DNA of 64,000 nucleotides from Enteractinococcus helveticum (GCF_001657475.1 NZ_LXEY01000005.1:1-64000); one strand, 5' to 3'; positions 1 through 9,235 are shown, counted from the stretch's first letter. The notes: generated from the sequence alone by a model not told the origin. Numbers and translations are program-made.

Positions 1-122
<122 letters not shown>

Positions 123-256
123 ACAAATGTTCAGACCAGTTACGATCAACAGGACCAGACGGAAACATCCAGCCCCTGGCAACACTGCGCATCATCCCAC
201 GGAGGTAGGACAACCACAGCAACCATTCAAAAAAAAATGGCATCAAACAAACTTGG

Positions 257-280
257 CACACTATTGAGTTCTCAAACAAC
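257..280 (-). promoter_or_regulatory. rrn leader boxA-like antitermination element
   Basis: On the minus strand the leader contains TTGTTTGAGAACTCAATAG followed by TGTG, the element found in nearly all actinobacterial rRNA leaders upstream of 16S. It is taken to act as boxA/nut for transcription antitermination and lies close to the RNase III processing stem. It sits about 135 nt upstream of mature 16S, the expected position. Confidence 0.75.
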
Positions 281-435
281 CACACCCACCAACCAACACA
301 CCCACAAAGGACATGCCAACCAACAGGAAACAAACGACCCAATAGCAGTTCCATACAGAACTTCAGATTGAATCGGTTTATCTTGGAAGTAAACTTATCA
401 TTACCGGAAGCTTTCGCCCCAGACAACAGAAGAAC

Positions 436-466
436 ACTCTATCAGAATCTCTGACCCGAATGTCAA
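436..466 (-). promoter_or_regulatory. Candidate rrn promoter, proximal
   Basis: On the minus strand a consensus TTGACA (461-466) is followed after 19 nt by TAGAGT (436-441). The spacing is long, but the hexamers are good and the site lies in the rrn leader pointing to 16S. It is one of three stacked candidates. Confidence 0.5.
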
Positions 467-622
467 CTCCAACTGCGATGATCCCCGTCACACAAGCGCA
501 ATGGCATTACCATGCATTTGTGCTTGCCACACGCACTCTCTAGTGAATGTGTGGTATCCAGAAGATTTCGCCGATCTGTATTTTCAAGCAATTTCTTGCT
601 TGTTTTTCGACCGGATCAACAG

Positions 623-651
623 CATCTCACATAGTGAATATCGACTGTCAA
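623..651 (-). promoter_or_regulatory. Candidate rrn promoter, middle
   Basis: On the minus strand a perfect TTGACA (646-651) lies 17 nt from GAGATG (623-628). The -35 is consensus and the -10 is poor, so this could be an activated or weak promoter. Confidence 0.35.
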
Positions 652-747
652 CTCGCTCCAGATCAAGGAATAGTTGTATGTTTTTTATGAAAGAACTTCT
701 GTGTCTCAGCGCTTCCCGTCTCCGTTCCGCCCTGGGCACGAGAGATA

Positions 748-775
748 ACTATACACAGATAAATTTCTAATGCAA
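748..775 (-). promoter_or_regulatory. Candidate rrn promoter, distal
   Basis: On the minus strand TTGCAT (770-775) is followed after 16 nt by TATAGT (748-753). The same hexamers and the same 16-nt spacing occur in front of the tRNA-Arg gene at 47.28 kb, which supports this as a genuine stable-RNA promoter. Confidence 0.6.
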
Positions 776-947
776 AACCGGTAGATGCCTCGAGTCAACA
801 GTCGTTTTACTTTGGTCTTTACCGGTAATACACCAGTTATTCATCGCATAGCTGCCACAGCCTCCAATGACTGTGACTGAGGTCTCGGGGTTGTTCAGAA
901 AACTCTTCCCAACCTGGGCTCTCATTTGCCTTGCGGTTAAAACACAA

Positions 948-980
948 CGCGGGTGGGACCAAATGATGATCCCGCCCGCG
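948..980 (-). terminator. Terminator after the ABC importer operon
   Basis: Inverted repeat: CGCGGGTGGGA (948-958) pairs with TCCCGCCCGCG (970-980) with one G-U pair. On the minus strand it is followed by TTGTGTTTT. It lies 17 nt past the ATP-binding-protein stop, as expected for an operon end. Confidence 0.7.
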
Positions 981-996
981 AAGCAGCGTGTTCTAG

Positions 997-1788
997 CTAC
1001 TGCAACAACGTCCTGTCTGAGACTGTTGCATCTTTGATATTTGAGAATTGTGCCAATAGATCTTCGACAGTCATCGAAGTTTTGTCTTTGCCTGAGACGT
1101 CGAGGATGATTTCGCCTTCGTGCATCATGATCAGACGATTACCGACTTCAAGTGCCTGGCTCATATTGTGTGTGACCATCAGGGTGGTCAGTTCTTGTTC
1201 TGCAACGACCTTTTCAGTCAGGTGAGTTACAAGTCGTGCTCGCTCTGGATCCAGGGCAGCTGTGTGTTCATCGAGAAGAAGGATCTTTGGTTGAGAAAAT
1301 GTAGCCATCAGCAACGACAGTGCCTGGCGCTGTCCGCCTGATAACAAGCCGACTTTGGCGCTTAGACGTTTTTCTAAGCCAAGTTCAAGAACTTCAAGCG
1401 CTTCGGCAAAACGCTGGCGTTTAGCTTTCGTGATACCAAAGCTCAATCCACGACGTTGTCCGCGTCGTTCGGCCAGGGCCATGTTCTGTTCGATCGTTAG
1501 GTCGGGCGAGGTACCAGCCATTGGATCTTGGAAAACTCGTCCAACGTATTTAGCCCGTTTGAAATCTTTCATCCGGGTGACATTCCGGCCAGCAATTTCG
1601 ACAACGCCAGTATCGGGAGAAACTTTGCCGGCAATGGTGTTCAGTACTGTTGATTTGCCGGCGCCGTTTGAACCGATCACCGTGACGAAGTCGCCGTCAT
1701 CGAGTTCAAGATTGATGCCCGACAGGGCCACCCGCTCATTGATCGAGTTAGGGAAGAACGTTTTATTGATGTTCTTAAGCTTTAGCAT
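997..1788 (-). CDS. ABC transporter ATP-binding protein (COG1101-like)
   Basis: This 263-residue ATPase powers an importer together with the permease and binding protein encoded just upstream. Walker A is GSNGAGKST near residue 40, the signature is LLSGGQRQALS near residue 150, Walker B is ILLLDEH followed by TAALDP, and the switch histidine lies in VTHN. The chosen ATG has a GAGGGGG ribosome site at good spacing; a TTG five codons upstream opens the same frame but lacks one. It overlaps the permease gene by 14 nt, indicating translational coupling. The family (COG2984/4120/1101 triads) has variable or unknown substrates, and this sequence alone does not reveal the cargo. Confidence 0.88.
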   Translation of the reverse strand: MLKLKNINKTFFPNSINERVALSGINLELDDGDFVTVIGSNGAGKSTVLNTIAGKVSPDTGVVEIAGRNVTRMKDFKRAKYVGRVFQDPMAGTSPDLTIEQNMALAERRGQRRGLSFGITKAKRQRFAEALEVLELGLEKRLSAKVGLLSGGQRQALSLLMATFSQPKILLLDEHTAALDPERARLVTHLTEKVVAEQELTTLMVTHNMSQALEVGNRLIMMHEGEIILDVSGKDKTSMTVEDLLAQFSNIKDATVSDRTLLQ

Positions 1789-2752
1789 TGGTGGCCCCCT
1801 CAAGTGCAGGTTGGGTCTTGGCAGTCGTCATAGATTTTGCCCTTGTCCTAACGCGCCACTTCGGTAGCAGCAGGGCCAGTACCACGATGATGGCCGAGAT
1901 CAAGCGCATATCGTTCGGGTTGAATCCTATTGCCAATGCGCCCTGGACAGCAGCACGGTAAATGATGGAACCAAAGATTACCGCCGTCGTTGCCATGAGG
2001 ACTTCACGGTTTCGTGTTCCAAAGATGATGCGACCTACCGCCGTATCAGCAAAACGGGTGACGAATCGGTTATGGAATAGAGCTTGGCCCAAAATAACCG
2101 ACGCCAGGCCGACCAAAATCAGGCCAATACCCATCGAGATATCAGCGGAGCCTTGTTTCTGGGCAATGAACGCACCGGCTAATCCGACCAGACCGTTTGA
2201 CACGGCAAGACCCACGATTTTCATGGCGTCAGTTGAGACGCCGAAGGAGCGGACCATTTCTTCATTGTCGCCGGTAGCTTGCAGTCCCAGGCCCATATCG
2301 GTTCCAAGGAACCAATCCAACAAGAATTTGAAGATCAGGATGATCACGAACAGTACCAAGATCAGCACCCAGCCGGTAATACCGTTGGCACTGAACCAAC
2401 TGTAGACCGTGTCGTGACCTAGCAGTGGGACGTTCGCGCGGTTGCCCATGATGCGCAAGTTAATCGAATACAGCGCCAACATCGTCAAAATACCGGCAAG
2501 CAACGGGTTGATTCCGCCTTTTGCATGCAAGAGTCCAGTGACGACACCGGCCAGTGCGCCCGCGATGAAAGCTGCCCCCAGTGCAAGGACCGGGTTTAGG
2601 TCATAGTTGACCATCAAGATAGCCGCCGTCGCCGCACCCGTGGTGAATGACTGGTCAACCGTCAGGTCGGGAAAATTCAGAATGCGGAAGGTCAGATATA
2701 CGCCAAGCGCCATGATGGCATATATGAGACCGAGTTCTAATGTCACGGTCAT
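1775..2752 (-). CDS. ABC transporter permease (COG4120-like)
   Basis: A 325-residue integral membrane protein with about eight to nine hydrophobic segments, of the branched-chain/ribose-like permease group. The N-terminus (GLIYAIMALGVYLTFRIL, then NFPDLTVDQSF) is typical of the permease that pairs with TrpX-type binding proteins. It forms the transmembrane channel between the lipoprotein receptor and the ATPase. The ATG start has only a distant AAAGG, so initiation may be weak. A GC-rich hairpin separates it from the binding-protein gene, which fits higher expression of the receptor. Substrate unknown. Confidence 0.85.
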   Translation of the reverse strand: MTVTLELGLIYAIMALGVYLTFRILNFPDLTVDQSFTTGAATAAILMVNYDLNPVLALGAAFIAGALAGVVTGLLHAKGGINPLLAGILTMLALYSINLRIMGNRANVPLLGHDTVYSWFSANGITGWVLILVLFVIILIFKFLLDWFLGTDMGLGLQATGDNEEMVRSFGVSTDAMKIVGLAVSNGLVGLAGAFIAQKQGSADISMGIGLILVGLASVILGQALFHNRFVTRFADTAVGRIIFGTRNREVLMATTAVIFGSIIYRAAVQGALAIGFNPNDMRLISAIIVVLALLLPKWRVRTRAKSMTTAKTQPALEGATNAKA

Positions 2753-2785
2753 AGCAGTCCGGGGCTACCTTTCATCAAGTGTGAT

Positions 2786-2825
2786 AAGCGGGCCCGGGCA
2801 GTCAAGTCGTCGCCCAGGCCCGCTT
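2786..2825 (-). promoter_or_regulatory. Intercistronic hairpin between receptor and permease genes
   Basis: AAGCGGGCCCGGGC (2786-2799) pairs with GCCCAGGCCCGCTT (2812-2825), giving a strong stem of about 13 bp with one mismatch and a 12-nt loop. No long U-run follows. It is probably an mRNA stabiliser or partial terminator that raises receptor output relative to permease and ATPase. Confidence 0.55.
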
Positions 2826-2857
2826 ACATTTTTGCAGGTTATTGAATGCCGCGCGAG

Positions 2858-3919
2858 TTACTCAGCGGATTCCTCAGCGTCAGTTTCTTGATCAGTGGTG
2901 TCGTTAGTTTCGGTAGCATCGTCTTCACCCGTGATGTTCGCTCCTTCGAGCAGATCTTGTGGAATTTCTACACCCATTTGCTCGGCAGCTTCCAAGTTGA
3001 AGGTGTATTCCAGAGCAGCTTCATCAGCGCGCTCAGGCGGGGTGTCGGCGAGTTCATTTTCACCGGTTACCAGTGCCAAGATCATTTCACCGGCTTGGCG
3101 ACCATGTTCGTAGTAGTTCAGGCCGTATGTACCGATGGTGCCACGTTCTACTGAATCTGATTCAGCGGCGAAAACGGGGACTTGGTTATCGATGCCATAA
3201 GAAATAACTGTTTCCAGACCGGAGACAACAGTGTTATCGGTTGGCACGTAGATGGCGTCGACGTTATCGAAGGATTCGACACCCTGGGCGACCTCAGAGG
3301 TATTGGTGACGGCGACTTCCTGAATCTCTACACCAAGTTCTTCTGCGGCTTCCTTGGCTGCATCGACCTGGACAACCGAGTTGGATTCAGCCGATGAGTA
3401 TGGGATACCGATGACTTCAACGTCACCTACGACGTCGAGAATCAACTGCAACTGCTGATCAACCGGGTTCATGTCCGAAACACCGGTGATGTTCTCTCCC
3501 GGGGTATCCCAGTCAGGAACCAGCTGAGCGTCAACCGGGTCGGTTACCGCTGAGAAGACAATTGGCGTGTCAGTAATTGTCGTTGCAGCAGCAATAGCAA
3601 CCGGAGTGGCGATCGGAGCTACAGCATCAAGATTGGTATCCCCGGCATAGCCACCCACGATGTTATTCATGGTGGCCTGGTCAGCTTGGGCGTTTTGCTC
3701 TTCGATCTCGAAGTTGTGCTCGGATTCTTCCAGCACATCTTTGATGCCCTGTGCGGTCGCATCCAGTGAAGGGTGCGAGACATACTGGGCGATACCGACC
3801 TGGTAGGTTTCCCTGGTGGCGTCACCGTTGTCTCCACCATCATCGGAACCGCACGCGGTGAGCAGCAGACCCATGGCCGCAACGCTAGCTGCTGTTTTCA
3901 ATAGGGTAGTTTTCTTCAT
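2858..3919 (-). CDS. ABC transporter substrate-binding lipoprotein (COG2984-like)
   Basis: A 353-residue extracytoplasmic receptor. The chosen ATG (GGAGTAGGA ribosome site) starts MKKTTLLKTAASVAAMGLLL followed by the lipobox LTAC, so it is lipid-anchored at Cys 23 or thereabouts. The mature part has the two-lobed periplasmic-binding fold of the ABC_sub_bind family (VGIAQYVSHPSLDATAQGIK near the start; DAIYVPTDNTVVSG and GTYGLNYYEHGRQAGEM later). The last ~25 residues are acidic and low complexity. It is first in the operon with permease and ATPase. Relatives bind tryptophan or remain unassigned, so the ligand is open. Confidence 0.88.
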   Translation of the reverse strand: MKKTTLLKTAASVAAMGLLLTACGSDDGGDNGDATRETYQVGIAQYVSHPSLDATAQGIKDVLEESEHNFEIEEQNAQADQATMNNIVGGYAGDTNLDAVAPIATPVAIAAATTITDTPIVFSAVTDPVDAQLVPDWDTPGENITGVSDMNPVDQQLQLILDVVGDVEVIGIPYSSAESNSVVQVDAAKEAAEELGVEIQEVAVTNTSEVAQGVESFDNVDAIYVPTDNTVVSGLETVISYGIDNQVPVFAAESDSVERGTIGTYGLNYYEHGRQAGEMILALVTGENELADTPPERADEAALEYTFNLEAAEQMGVEIPQDLLEGANITGEDDATETNDTTDQETDAEESAE

Positions 3920-3981
3920 TCCTACTCCAACTCTGTACTGATGCGAGTGATGAATTGTGCCGTACGCCACATGGGCGTATG

Positions 3982-4914
3982 TTAGTCAATCTTAGCCCGA
4001 AGTCGGGCAATTTCGTACAGGGTAATTCCCGCAGCCAGTGATGCGTTGAGGGACTCTAATTCCGAAGAGATTGGAATCGATACGATCTGGTCCACATTTT
4101 CGGCAACTAATCGCGACAGTCCGGTGCCTTCGGAGCCGACGACGACGCACAGGGGTTCCGTGGCCAGTGGCAAACCGGGCAAGGACTGGTCGCCGTCACC
4201 GTCGAGGCCGATGGTAAACATGCCGGCTTTTTTATATTCAGTCAGGGCACTATTGAGGTTACTGACCTGCCCAACTGGAACACGGGCCGCTGCTCCAGCC
4301 GAGGTTTTCCAAACGGTGGAAGTCACCCCAACTGAACGGCGCGACGGAATCACCACCGCGTCTGCACTAAAAGCTGAAGCCGAACGCAAGATCGCACCCA
4401 GGTTATGGGGGTCGGTGATCGAGTCCAGTGCAACAACCAGCGGTGGCTTATGTCGGTAGCCTTTAGACCAGTCGTCCATCAGTTCAACGACAAGATCGAT
4501 ACCGTTTTCGTATTCATACGGTGGCACTTGCAGAGCAATACCCTGGTGCCGGGCGTTATCGGTGATCCGGGCCAGCTGAGCTTCGGTGGCTTCCAATACC
4601 GGGATGCCACGATCCGCGGCTAGCCGCACGGACTTCCGAATCCGGTCGTCCATTTCCACTCCGCCAGCCACGTATAGGGTGCTGGCGGGAACTTCTGCTT
4701 CAAGGGCTTCAACTACCGGGTTGCGACCAGCAACGGCGTCTGTGGTGCGCTCCGTTTTTTTCTTCGGTGCCGGGGGCCGGTAATTTTTGTGCCAGGTTCG
4801 ATCTGAGGCTTTGGGCGTGGGCCCACGGCCTTCAAGTTTGCGACGTCCTTGGCCGCCGGAACCTTTGGTTGGGCCCTTCTTCTTACGTGAAGAGCCACTG
4901 CGACGAGTACTCAT
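3982..4914 (-). CDS. rlmB: 23S rRNA (guanosine-2'-O-)-methyltransferase RlmB (SpoU family)
   Basis: This 310-residue SAM-dependent SPOUT enzyme is expected to methylate a 23S rRNA guanosine. The first ~60 residues are a basic, disordered tail (KKKGPTKGSGGQGRRK) common in actinobacterial members. Next come the substrate-binding domain (GRNPVVEALEAEVPASTLYV) and the trefoil-knot domain with motifs DSITDPHNLGAILRSA, VVVGSEGTGLS and ISSELESLNASLAAGI. It lies 26 nt downstream of cysS in the same direction, the usual cysS-rlmB pairing. The exact target position could differ, as TrmH-type paralogues look similar. Confidence 0.92.
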   Translation of the reverse strand: MSTRRSGSSRKKKGPTKGSGGQGRRKLEGRGPTPKASDRTWHKNYRPPAPKKKTERTTDAVAGRNPVVEALEAEVPASTLYVAGGVEMDDRIRKSVRLAADRGIPVLEATEAQLARITDNARHQGIALQVPPYEYENGIDLVVELMDDWSKGYRHKPPLVVALDSITDPHNLGAILRSASAFSADAVVIPSRRSVGVTSTVWKTSAGAAARVPVGQVSNLNSALTEYKKAGMFTIGLDGDGDQSLPGLPLATEPLCVVVGSEGTGLSRLVAENVDQIVSIPISSELESLNASLAAGITLYEIARLRAKID

Positions 4915-4940
4915 TTGCTCGTCCTTTCTGCTGGAAAAAC

Positions 4941-6392
4941 TTATGCTTGGGGTTCTGTAATCGACCAGGTCACGCCATGAGCACCATCTTCAACGACGAC
5001 GCCGGCTGTGGCCAGTTGGTCTCGAATGGCATCGGCGGTTGCCCAATCTTGTGCTTGTCGTGCTTGAGCTCGCGCCTCGATCTGTGCTGCTACCAAGGTT
5101 TCCAGGACACGATGTGTTGCCGAATCGGCTCCGTCGTCGTGTTCCTCAGCCGAGTTCAGCCCGAGCACCTCGACCATCGTGTTGACCTGGCTCAGGTGGG
5201 TCTTGACCGCCTCGGCGTCGTTGGCATCCAGCGCCGAGTTCCCCGAGCGCACAGTTGCGTGCAACACCGCCAGGGCTTCTGGGACGTTGAGATCGTCTTC
5301 CATGGCGCGCGCGAATTGCTCCGGCACGGTGTCGATACCGACTGGGGCGGTAAAGAGTTTTGCCGCACGAGACTGGAACGCTTCAATACGTTCCAGTGCA
5401 CTGCTGGCTTCTTGCAGCGCTGCGGGGTGATAATCCAGCTGGGACCGATAGTGCGCTTGGCCCAGGAAATAGCGGACCGCTCCGGCACGGGCCATAGTCA
5501 ACATCTCTTCTGGAGACACCGTATTGCCCACGGACTTGGACATTTTTTCACCCTCGGCGGTGACCAGTCCGTTGTGCATCCAGAAGTTGGCAAAATGATC
5601 ACCGGCCGCAGTGGATTGGGCCAGTTCATTTTCGTGGTGTGGGAACCGCAGGTCCAGTCCCCCACCGTGGATATCGAATTGGCGGCCCAAGTACTTGGTT
5701 GCCATCGCAGAGCATTCAATATGCCAGCCGGGCCTACCGGCTCCCCATGGCGAATCCCACGAGGCACCCGCCGGGTCCGACTCTTGAGCGGACTTCCACA
5801 GGGCAAAGTCTCGTGGATCCTTCTTGCCACGGGTCGGGGCATCTTCAGCGTCTTGCATCTTGTCCACCGACTGGTGGGTGAGCGCCCCGTAGTCAGGCCA
5901 AGACTTCACATCAAAATACACATCAGCCGAACCATCCAGCGCAACATATGCGTGTCCGGCGTCGATGAGTCGCTGAATCAACTGGATCATTTCGGGAATG
6001 TGTCCGGTTGCTCGCGGCTCATATGTCGGACGGCGCACCCCGAGCGCCTCGTAGGCTTCGGCAAATGCGTTTTCGAAACGGTAAGCCAAGGCCCACCAGG
6101 GCTCACGGGCCGGATAGTCCTGGGTGGCAGTGAAACTTGCATCGAACGATTCGGCAGAGCGGGCTAAGATCTTGTCGTCAATATCGGTGACGTTGCGCAC
6201 CAAAGTAACCTGATAGCCGGCGTATTCAAGCCAGCGCACCAGGATGTCAAAGACCACAGCCGAGCGGATATGCCCGACGTGCGGTTTGCCTTGAACGGTT
6301 GCGCCACAGTAATAAATGGAGACCTCTCCATTGACAATAGGAGTGAAGTCCCGGATCGCACCGGTGGCCGTATCATAAAATCGTTGTCCCAC
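4941..6392 (-). CDS. cysS: Cysteinyl-tRNA synthetase
   Basis: It charges tRNA-Cys. The class I signature HVGH (in [11 protein letters not shown]) and KMSKS ([11 protein letters not shown]) are both present, with zinc ligands in YYCGAT, WHIECS and HHENE. At 483 residues it is a normal length. I prefer the GTG at 6392, which gives [11 protein letters not shown], the usual family N-terminus. A longer frame from a GTG at 6443 adds 17 atypical residues. No Shine-Dalgarno is visible, but TAAAAT (6401-6406) ends 8 nt before the GTG, suggesting a leaderless transcript. rlmB follows in the same operon. Confidence 0.93.
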   Translation of the reverse strand: MGQRFYDTATGAIRDFTPIVNGEVSIYYCGATVQGKPHVGHIRSAVVFDILVRWLEYAGYQVTLVRNVTDIDDKILARSAESFDASFTATQDYPAREPWWALAYRFENAFAEAYEALGVRRPTYEPRATGHIPEMIQLIQRLIDAGHAYVALDGSADVYFDVKSWPDYGALTHQSVDKMQDAEDAPTRGKKDPRDFALWKSAQESDPAGASWDSPWGAGRPGWHIECSAMATKYLGRQFDIHGGGLDLRFPHHENELAQSTAAGDHFANFWMHNGLVTAEGEKMSKSVGNTVSPEEMLTMARAGAVRYFLGQAHYRSQLDYHPAALQEASSALERIEAFQSRAAKLFTAPVGIDTVPEQFARAMEDDLNVPEALAVLHATVRSGNSALDANDAEAVKTHLSQVNTMVEVLGLNSAEEHDDGADSATHRVLETLVAAQIEARAQARQAQDWATADAIRDQLATAGVVVEDGAHGVTWSITEPQA

Positions 6393-6400
6393 GCTGCCCG

Positions 6401-6406
6401 ATTTTA
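6401..6406 (-). promoter_or_regulatory. Probable -10 box of cysS, leaderless start
   Basis: TAAAAT on the minus strand ends 8 nt upstream of the GTG codon, so transcription would begin at or next to the start codon. No convincing -35 is visible. Confidence 0.4.
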
Positions 6407-6637
6407 GCTCAGTCCGCTGTCTAGCAGGTAATCTGTATCGCACGCCGTCCTGGATGCGGCTAGCACAAGGTCATTGTGAGGGTGCCGTAGCTGCGAGATA
6501 TGTTGTCGCAAAGTAGCCCACATTTAGTCACATACGATAACCTCAGAACGAAAGCTTCTTGCTTTGCGGGCGGATTCGACCCGAGGCAAGGCATAACATC
6601 ACCTCTAGCGCACCTTATTTATACGAGGAGAACCATC

Positions 6638-7189
6638 GTGAAGGTCAACAAAACTCGCCGGAACGTATTTGCCGGCTTGGCATTGGCTGCCATCCTGGGC
6701 ACTACCGGTTGCTCGGCCATTAACCCGCAGGCAACGACGTTCGAGTATGCACCCTCCGACGGGACCCAGACCACCGTCTCCGCTGATGATACTGCCAACA
6801 GCGACATCGTTGAGTTCCTGAACATTGGTGTTATCACCAACGATGCTAACGATTCCGGTCGTCTGATGGGCACGATCCACAACAAGTCCACGAAACGTCA
6901 AAATGTTGAACTAAAAATCAACAACGAAACCTTCGAATTCAGCCTCAGCGGCAACGAACAGCTGAAGCTAGAAGGAGAAGAGATCATCCTTGAGCGGGTC
7001 GGCACCGAACCAGGTGAGCTGGCTGACGGCGTTGCTACCGCATTTGGCAATTCCAATGACTTCTATGTTTCGGTGCTGCCTCCAACTCTGGAAGAATATC
7101 GCGAGCTCTACCCTGGCGATTTGAACGAACAGGAACAGGTCGAACACCTGTACGAATTCCAGGGACCATTCCACCGCGATGAACAGTAA
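6638..7189 (+). CDS. Putative lipoprotein of unknown function
   Basis: A 183-residue predicted lipoprotein. The GTG at 6638 has a GAGGAGA ribosome site and begins MKVNKTRRNVFAGLALAAIL, ending in the lipobox GTTGC. The mature domain looks like a small beta-rich, copper-chaperone or DUF-type extracytoplasmic domain (DIVEFLNIGVITNDANDSGRLMGTI), with a C-terminal acidic segment. Nothing catalytic is seen. It faces the regX3-senX3 genes across a shared terminator. Similar small lipoproteins occur at this locus in other Micrococcales, but I know of no assigned role. Confidence 0.75.
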   Translation: MKVNKTRRNVFAGLALAAILGTTGCSAINPQATTFEYAPSDGTQTTVSADDTANSDIVEFLNIGVITNDANDSGRLMGTIHNKSTKRQNVELKINNETFEFSLSGNEQLKLEGEEIILERVGTEPGELADGVATAFGNSNDFYVSVLPPTLEEYRELYPGDLNEQEQVEHLYEFQGPFHRDEQ

Positions 7190-7198
7190 GTAACCTTT

Positions 7199-7240
7199 AA
7201 ATAGTTTGGGGCCGGTCATGCGACCGGCCCCAAACTATTT
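7199..7240. terminator. Bidirectional terminator, perfect 19-bp stem
   Basis: The arms 7199-7217 and 7222-7240 are perfectly complementary around the 4-nt loop ATGC. The outer A/T-rich ends (AAATAG, CTATTT) give U-runs on both strands, so it can end both the lipoprotein gene and the minus-strand regX3 transcript. Confidence 0.9.
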
Positions 7241-7257
7241 AACGCATCAACGCTGCT

Positions 7258-7938
7258 TTAGGCTTCGAATTTATATCCGAGTCCGCGAACGGTCATCAGG
7301 TAACGCGGTGACGATGGGTCAGGCTCAATCTTGGAGCGCAGGCGTTTGATGTGGACATCCAGCGTTTTGGTGTCACCTACATAGCCCGGCCCCCACACGC
7401 GGTCGATGAGCTGGCCGCGGGTCATGACTCGGCCGGCATTGCGCAAGAGCATCTCGAGTAGATCAAATTCTTTGAGTGGCATGGTGATTTCGTCACCATC
7501 CACCGATACGACGTGGCGCTCGACGTCCATACGGACCGGACCGGCTGATACCGTGTCCGGGATGAGTTCATCGGATTCCGAGTTGCGGCGCATCACGGCC
7601 CGTATGCGAGCAATCAGCTCGCGCGAGGAATACGGTTTGGTGACGTAATCGTCAGCGCCCAGTTCCAAACCAACGACCTTATCGACCTCGCCGTCCTTGG
7701 CTGTGAGCATGATGACCGGGACCTGGGAGTCCTGCCGGATCTGGCGAATCACATCGGTGCCCGGTTGGCCCGGCAGCATGAGATCCAGCAGCACCAAATC
7801 GGCGCCGTTCCGTTCAAATTCTTCCACGGCTTCCAGGCCGTCTTCAACGACGGTAACCTCGTATCCTTCCCGTTGTAGCAAGTACGACAGCGGGTCTGAG
7901 ATTGACGGTTCGTCTTCAACGACAAGAATCCGAGTCAT
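7258..7938 (-). CDS. regX3: Two-component response regulator, RegX3/PhoB type
   Basis: A 226-residue OmpR/PhoB-family regulator. The receiver domain (1-120) has the acidic pair EDEP, the phospho-acceptor Asp in DLVLLDLMLPG and the conserved Lys in LTAKDG. The C-terminal winged helix (about 130-226) ends RYLMTVRGLGYKFEA. With SenX3 and PhoU next door it is expected to control phosphate-starvation genes. Its ATG overlaps the senX3 stop by one base, so the two are coupled. Confidence 0.92.
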   Translation of the reverse strand: MTRILVVEDEPSISDPLSYLLQREGYEVTVVEDGLEAVEEFERNGADLVLLDLMLPGQPGTDVIRQIRQDSQVPVIMLTAKDGEVDKVVGLELGADDYVTKPYSSRELIARIRAVMRRNSESDELIPDTVSAGPVRMDVERHVVSVDGDEITMPLKEFDLLEMLLRNAGRVMTRGQLIDRVWGPGYVGDTKTLDVHIKRLRSKIEPDPSSPRYLMTVRGLGYKFEA

Positions 7939-9170
7939 CAGTGTTTTCCTTTTCCTTGAGCAGGGTTGTGTATCGGTGAACCGTTGTTTACGGGTTCTGT
8001 TCCTTCGGTGGCGGCTTCATGCGCTTCGGGATCCAGGGCTGGAAGGCGGATGAGGAATGTTGAGCCTTCATCAACAACCGATTCCACCATGACTTCACCA
8101 CCGTGATTCGATACGGTGTGTTTCACGATGCTCAGCCCCAGTCCCGTGCCACCGGTGGCACGGGACCGTGCTGAGTCAACCCGATAAAATCGTTCAAAGA
8201 TTCGTTCGCGGTCTTCTTCGGCAATACCGGTCCCCTGGTCTGAGACCGCGATGTGGACGACATCGTCGTGCTTAGTCACTTCGACCCACACCGTGGAACC
8301 ATCCGGAGAATATGTCACGGCATTGTCTATGAGGTTGCGGATCGCCGTCATCAATTGGTCGTAGTCACCAAAGACCGCCAGGGGTTCGGGTTGGCGGCTG
8401 TGAATGGAGATATCGCGGGCAGAGGCTTCGGTACGCACCCGGTCAATGGCTTCGGAAACTAATCGGGTGATATCGAGTGGCTCGGCAGTCTCGACAATGT
8501 CGCGTCCCTGGAGCCGAGATAGTGAGATGACGTCTTGCACCAGCGCGGATAAGCGAATCGATTCGATGGTCAGTCGGCTGGCGAAGTGGCGAACGGCTTC
8601 TGGGTCATCTGCGGCGTCTTCAATGGCTTCGGCCAGCAGACTCATGGCACCCACCGGGGTTTTCAACTCGTGCGACACATTGGCCACGAAATCGTGGCGA
8701 ATCGCCTCGGTCCGATGCTGTTGGGAGCGGTCTTCTGCCATGATCACAACGTATTGATCACCAATAGCGGCCGCTCGCAAGTGCACCAGCCAGTGTCCCT
8801 CCGGTGCGGAAAGCGCCGGAATTTCAAAACGATAGTCATATAGTTGGCCAGCCGTGCGCACACGAGCCGTCAGTTCGGCTAATTGTTTATGTCCCAGCTG
8901 GTTGCCCCGGACCAAACCGAAAGCATAGGCCGATGGGTTAGCACGGACCACGGTGTCAGCGGCGTCGACAATAACATAGGCCTGTCCCACGACTGCCAGC
9001 ACATCCAGTGCGCCTTTGGGGATGGATTGCTCGTGATCCGCGAGTCGTTCGATTCTTGAACGCGACGAAATCCGGAAGGCGACCATGGCACCCACCGTCA
9101 CAATCACACCGGCCAGTCCAAAAAGAACGGCCACAGAAACGAGACTATCCACAGATGTAACAGTACCCAT
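7938..9170 (-). CDS. senX3: Sensor histidine kinase, SenX3/PhoR type
   Basis: About 410 residues. One N-terminal membrane helix (SVAVLFGLAGVIVTVGAMVAF) is followed by a PAS-like region (about 50-145), the HisKA box HDFVANVSHELKTPVGAM with the phospho-His, and a HATPase_c domain with N box (LIDNAVTYSP), G1 (DQGTGI), F box (ERIFERFYRVD) and G2 (GGTGLGLSI). It phosphorylates the adjacent RegX3. The ATG at 9170 is chosen because MGTVTSVDS leads directly into the helix; a TTG eight codons upstream also opens the frame. Neither has a clear ribosome site. The C-terminal tail is low complexity. Confidence 0.9.
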   Translation of the reverse strand: MGTVTSVDSLVSVAVLFGLAGVIVTVGAMVAFRISSRSRIERLADHEQSIPKGALDVLAVVGQAYVIVDAADTVVRANPSAYAFGLVRGNQLGHKQLAELTARVRTAGQLYDYRFEIPALSAPEGHWLVHLRAAAIGDQYVVIMAEDRSQQHRTEAIRHDFVANVSHELKTPVGAMSLLAEAIEDAADDPEAVRHFASRLTIESIRLSALVQDVISLSRLQGRDIVETAEPLDITRLVSEAIDRVRTEASARDISIHSRQPEPLAVFGDYDQLMTAIRNLIDNAVTYSPDGSTVWVEVTKHDDVVHIAVSDQGTGIAEEDRERIFERFYRVDSARSRATGGTGLGLSIVKHTVSNHGGEVMVESVVDEGSTFLIRLPALDPEAHEAATEGTEPVNNGSPIHNPAQGKGKH

Positions 9171-9235
9171 ACTTTTGGTGACGTGTTTGCCCAATTTCGT
9201 CTTTTGGGGCCTAATACACGCATTTGTCTGGCAGA

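Larger units (their letters stand above)
281..947. other. rrn leader and upstream intergenic region
   Basis: No protein gene is supported here. Short open frames exist on both strands but lack ribosome sites and recognisable products. The stretch holds the rRNA leader, three candidate minus-strand promoters and about 170 nt (776-947) in which nothing further is recognised. Confidence 0.6.

Noticed and set aside
4767-6167. Long plus-strand frame of 466 codons opposite rlmB and cysS
   Set aside because: It is antisense to two well-supported genes and its product looks like a reverse-frame artefact rich in Cys, His and Arg.
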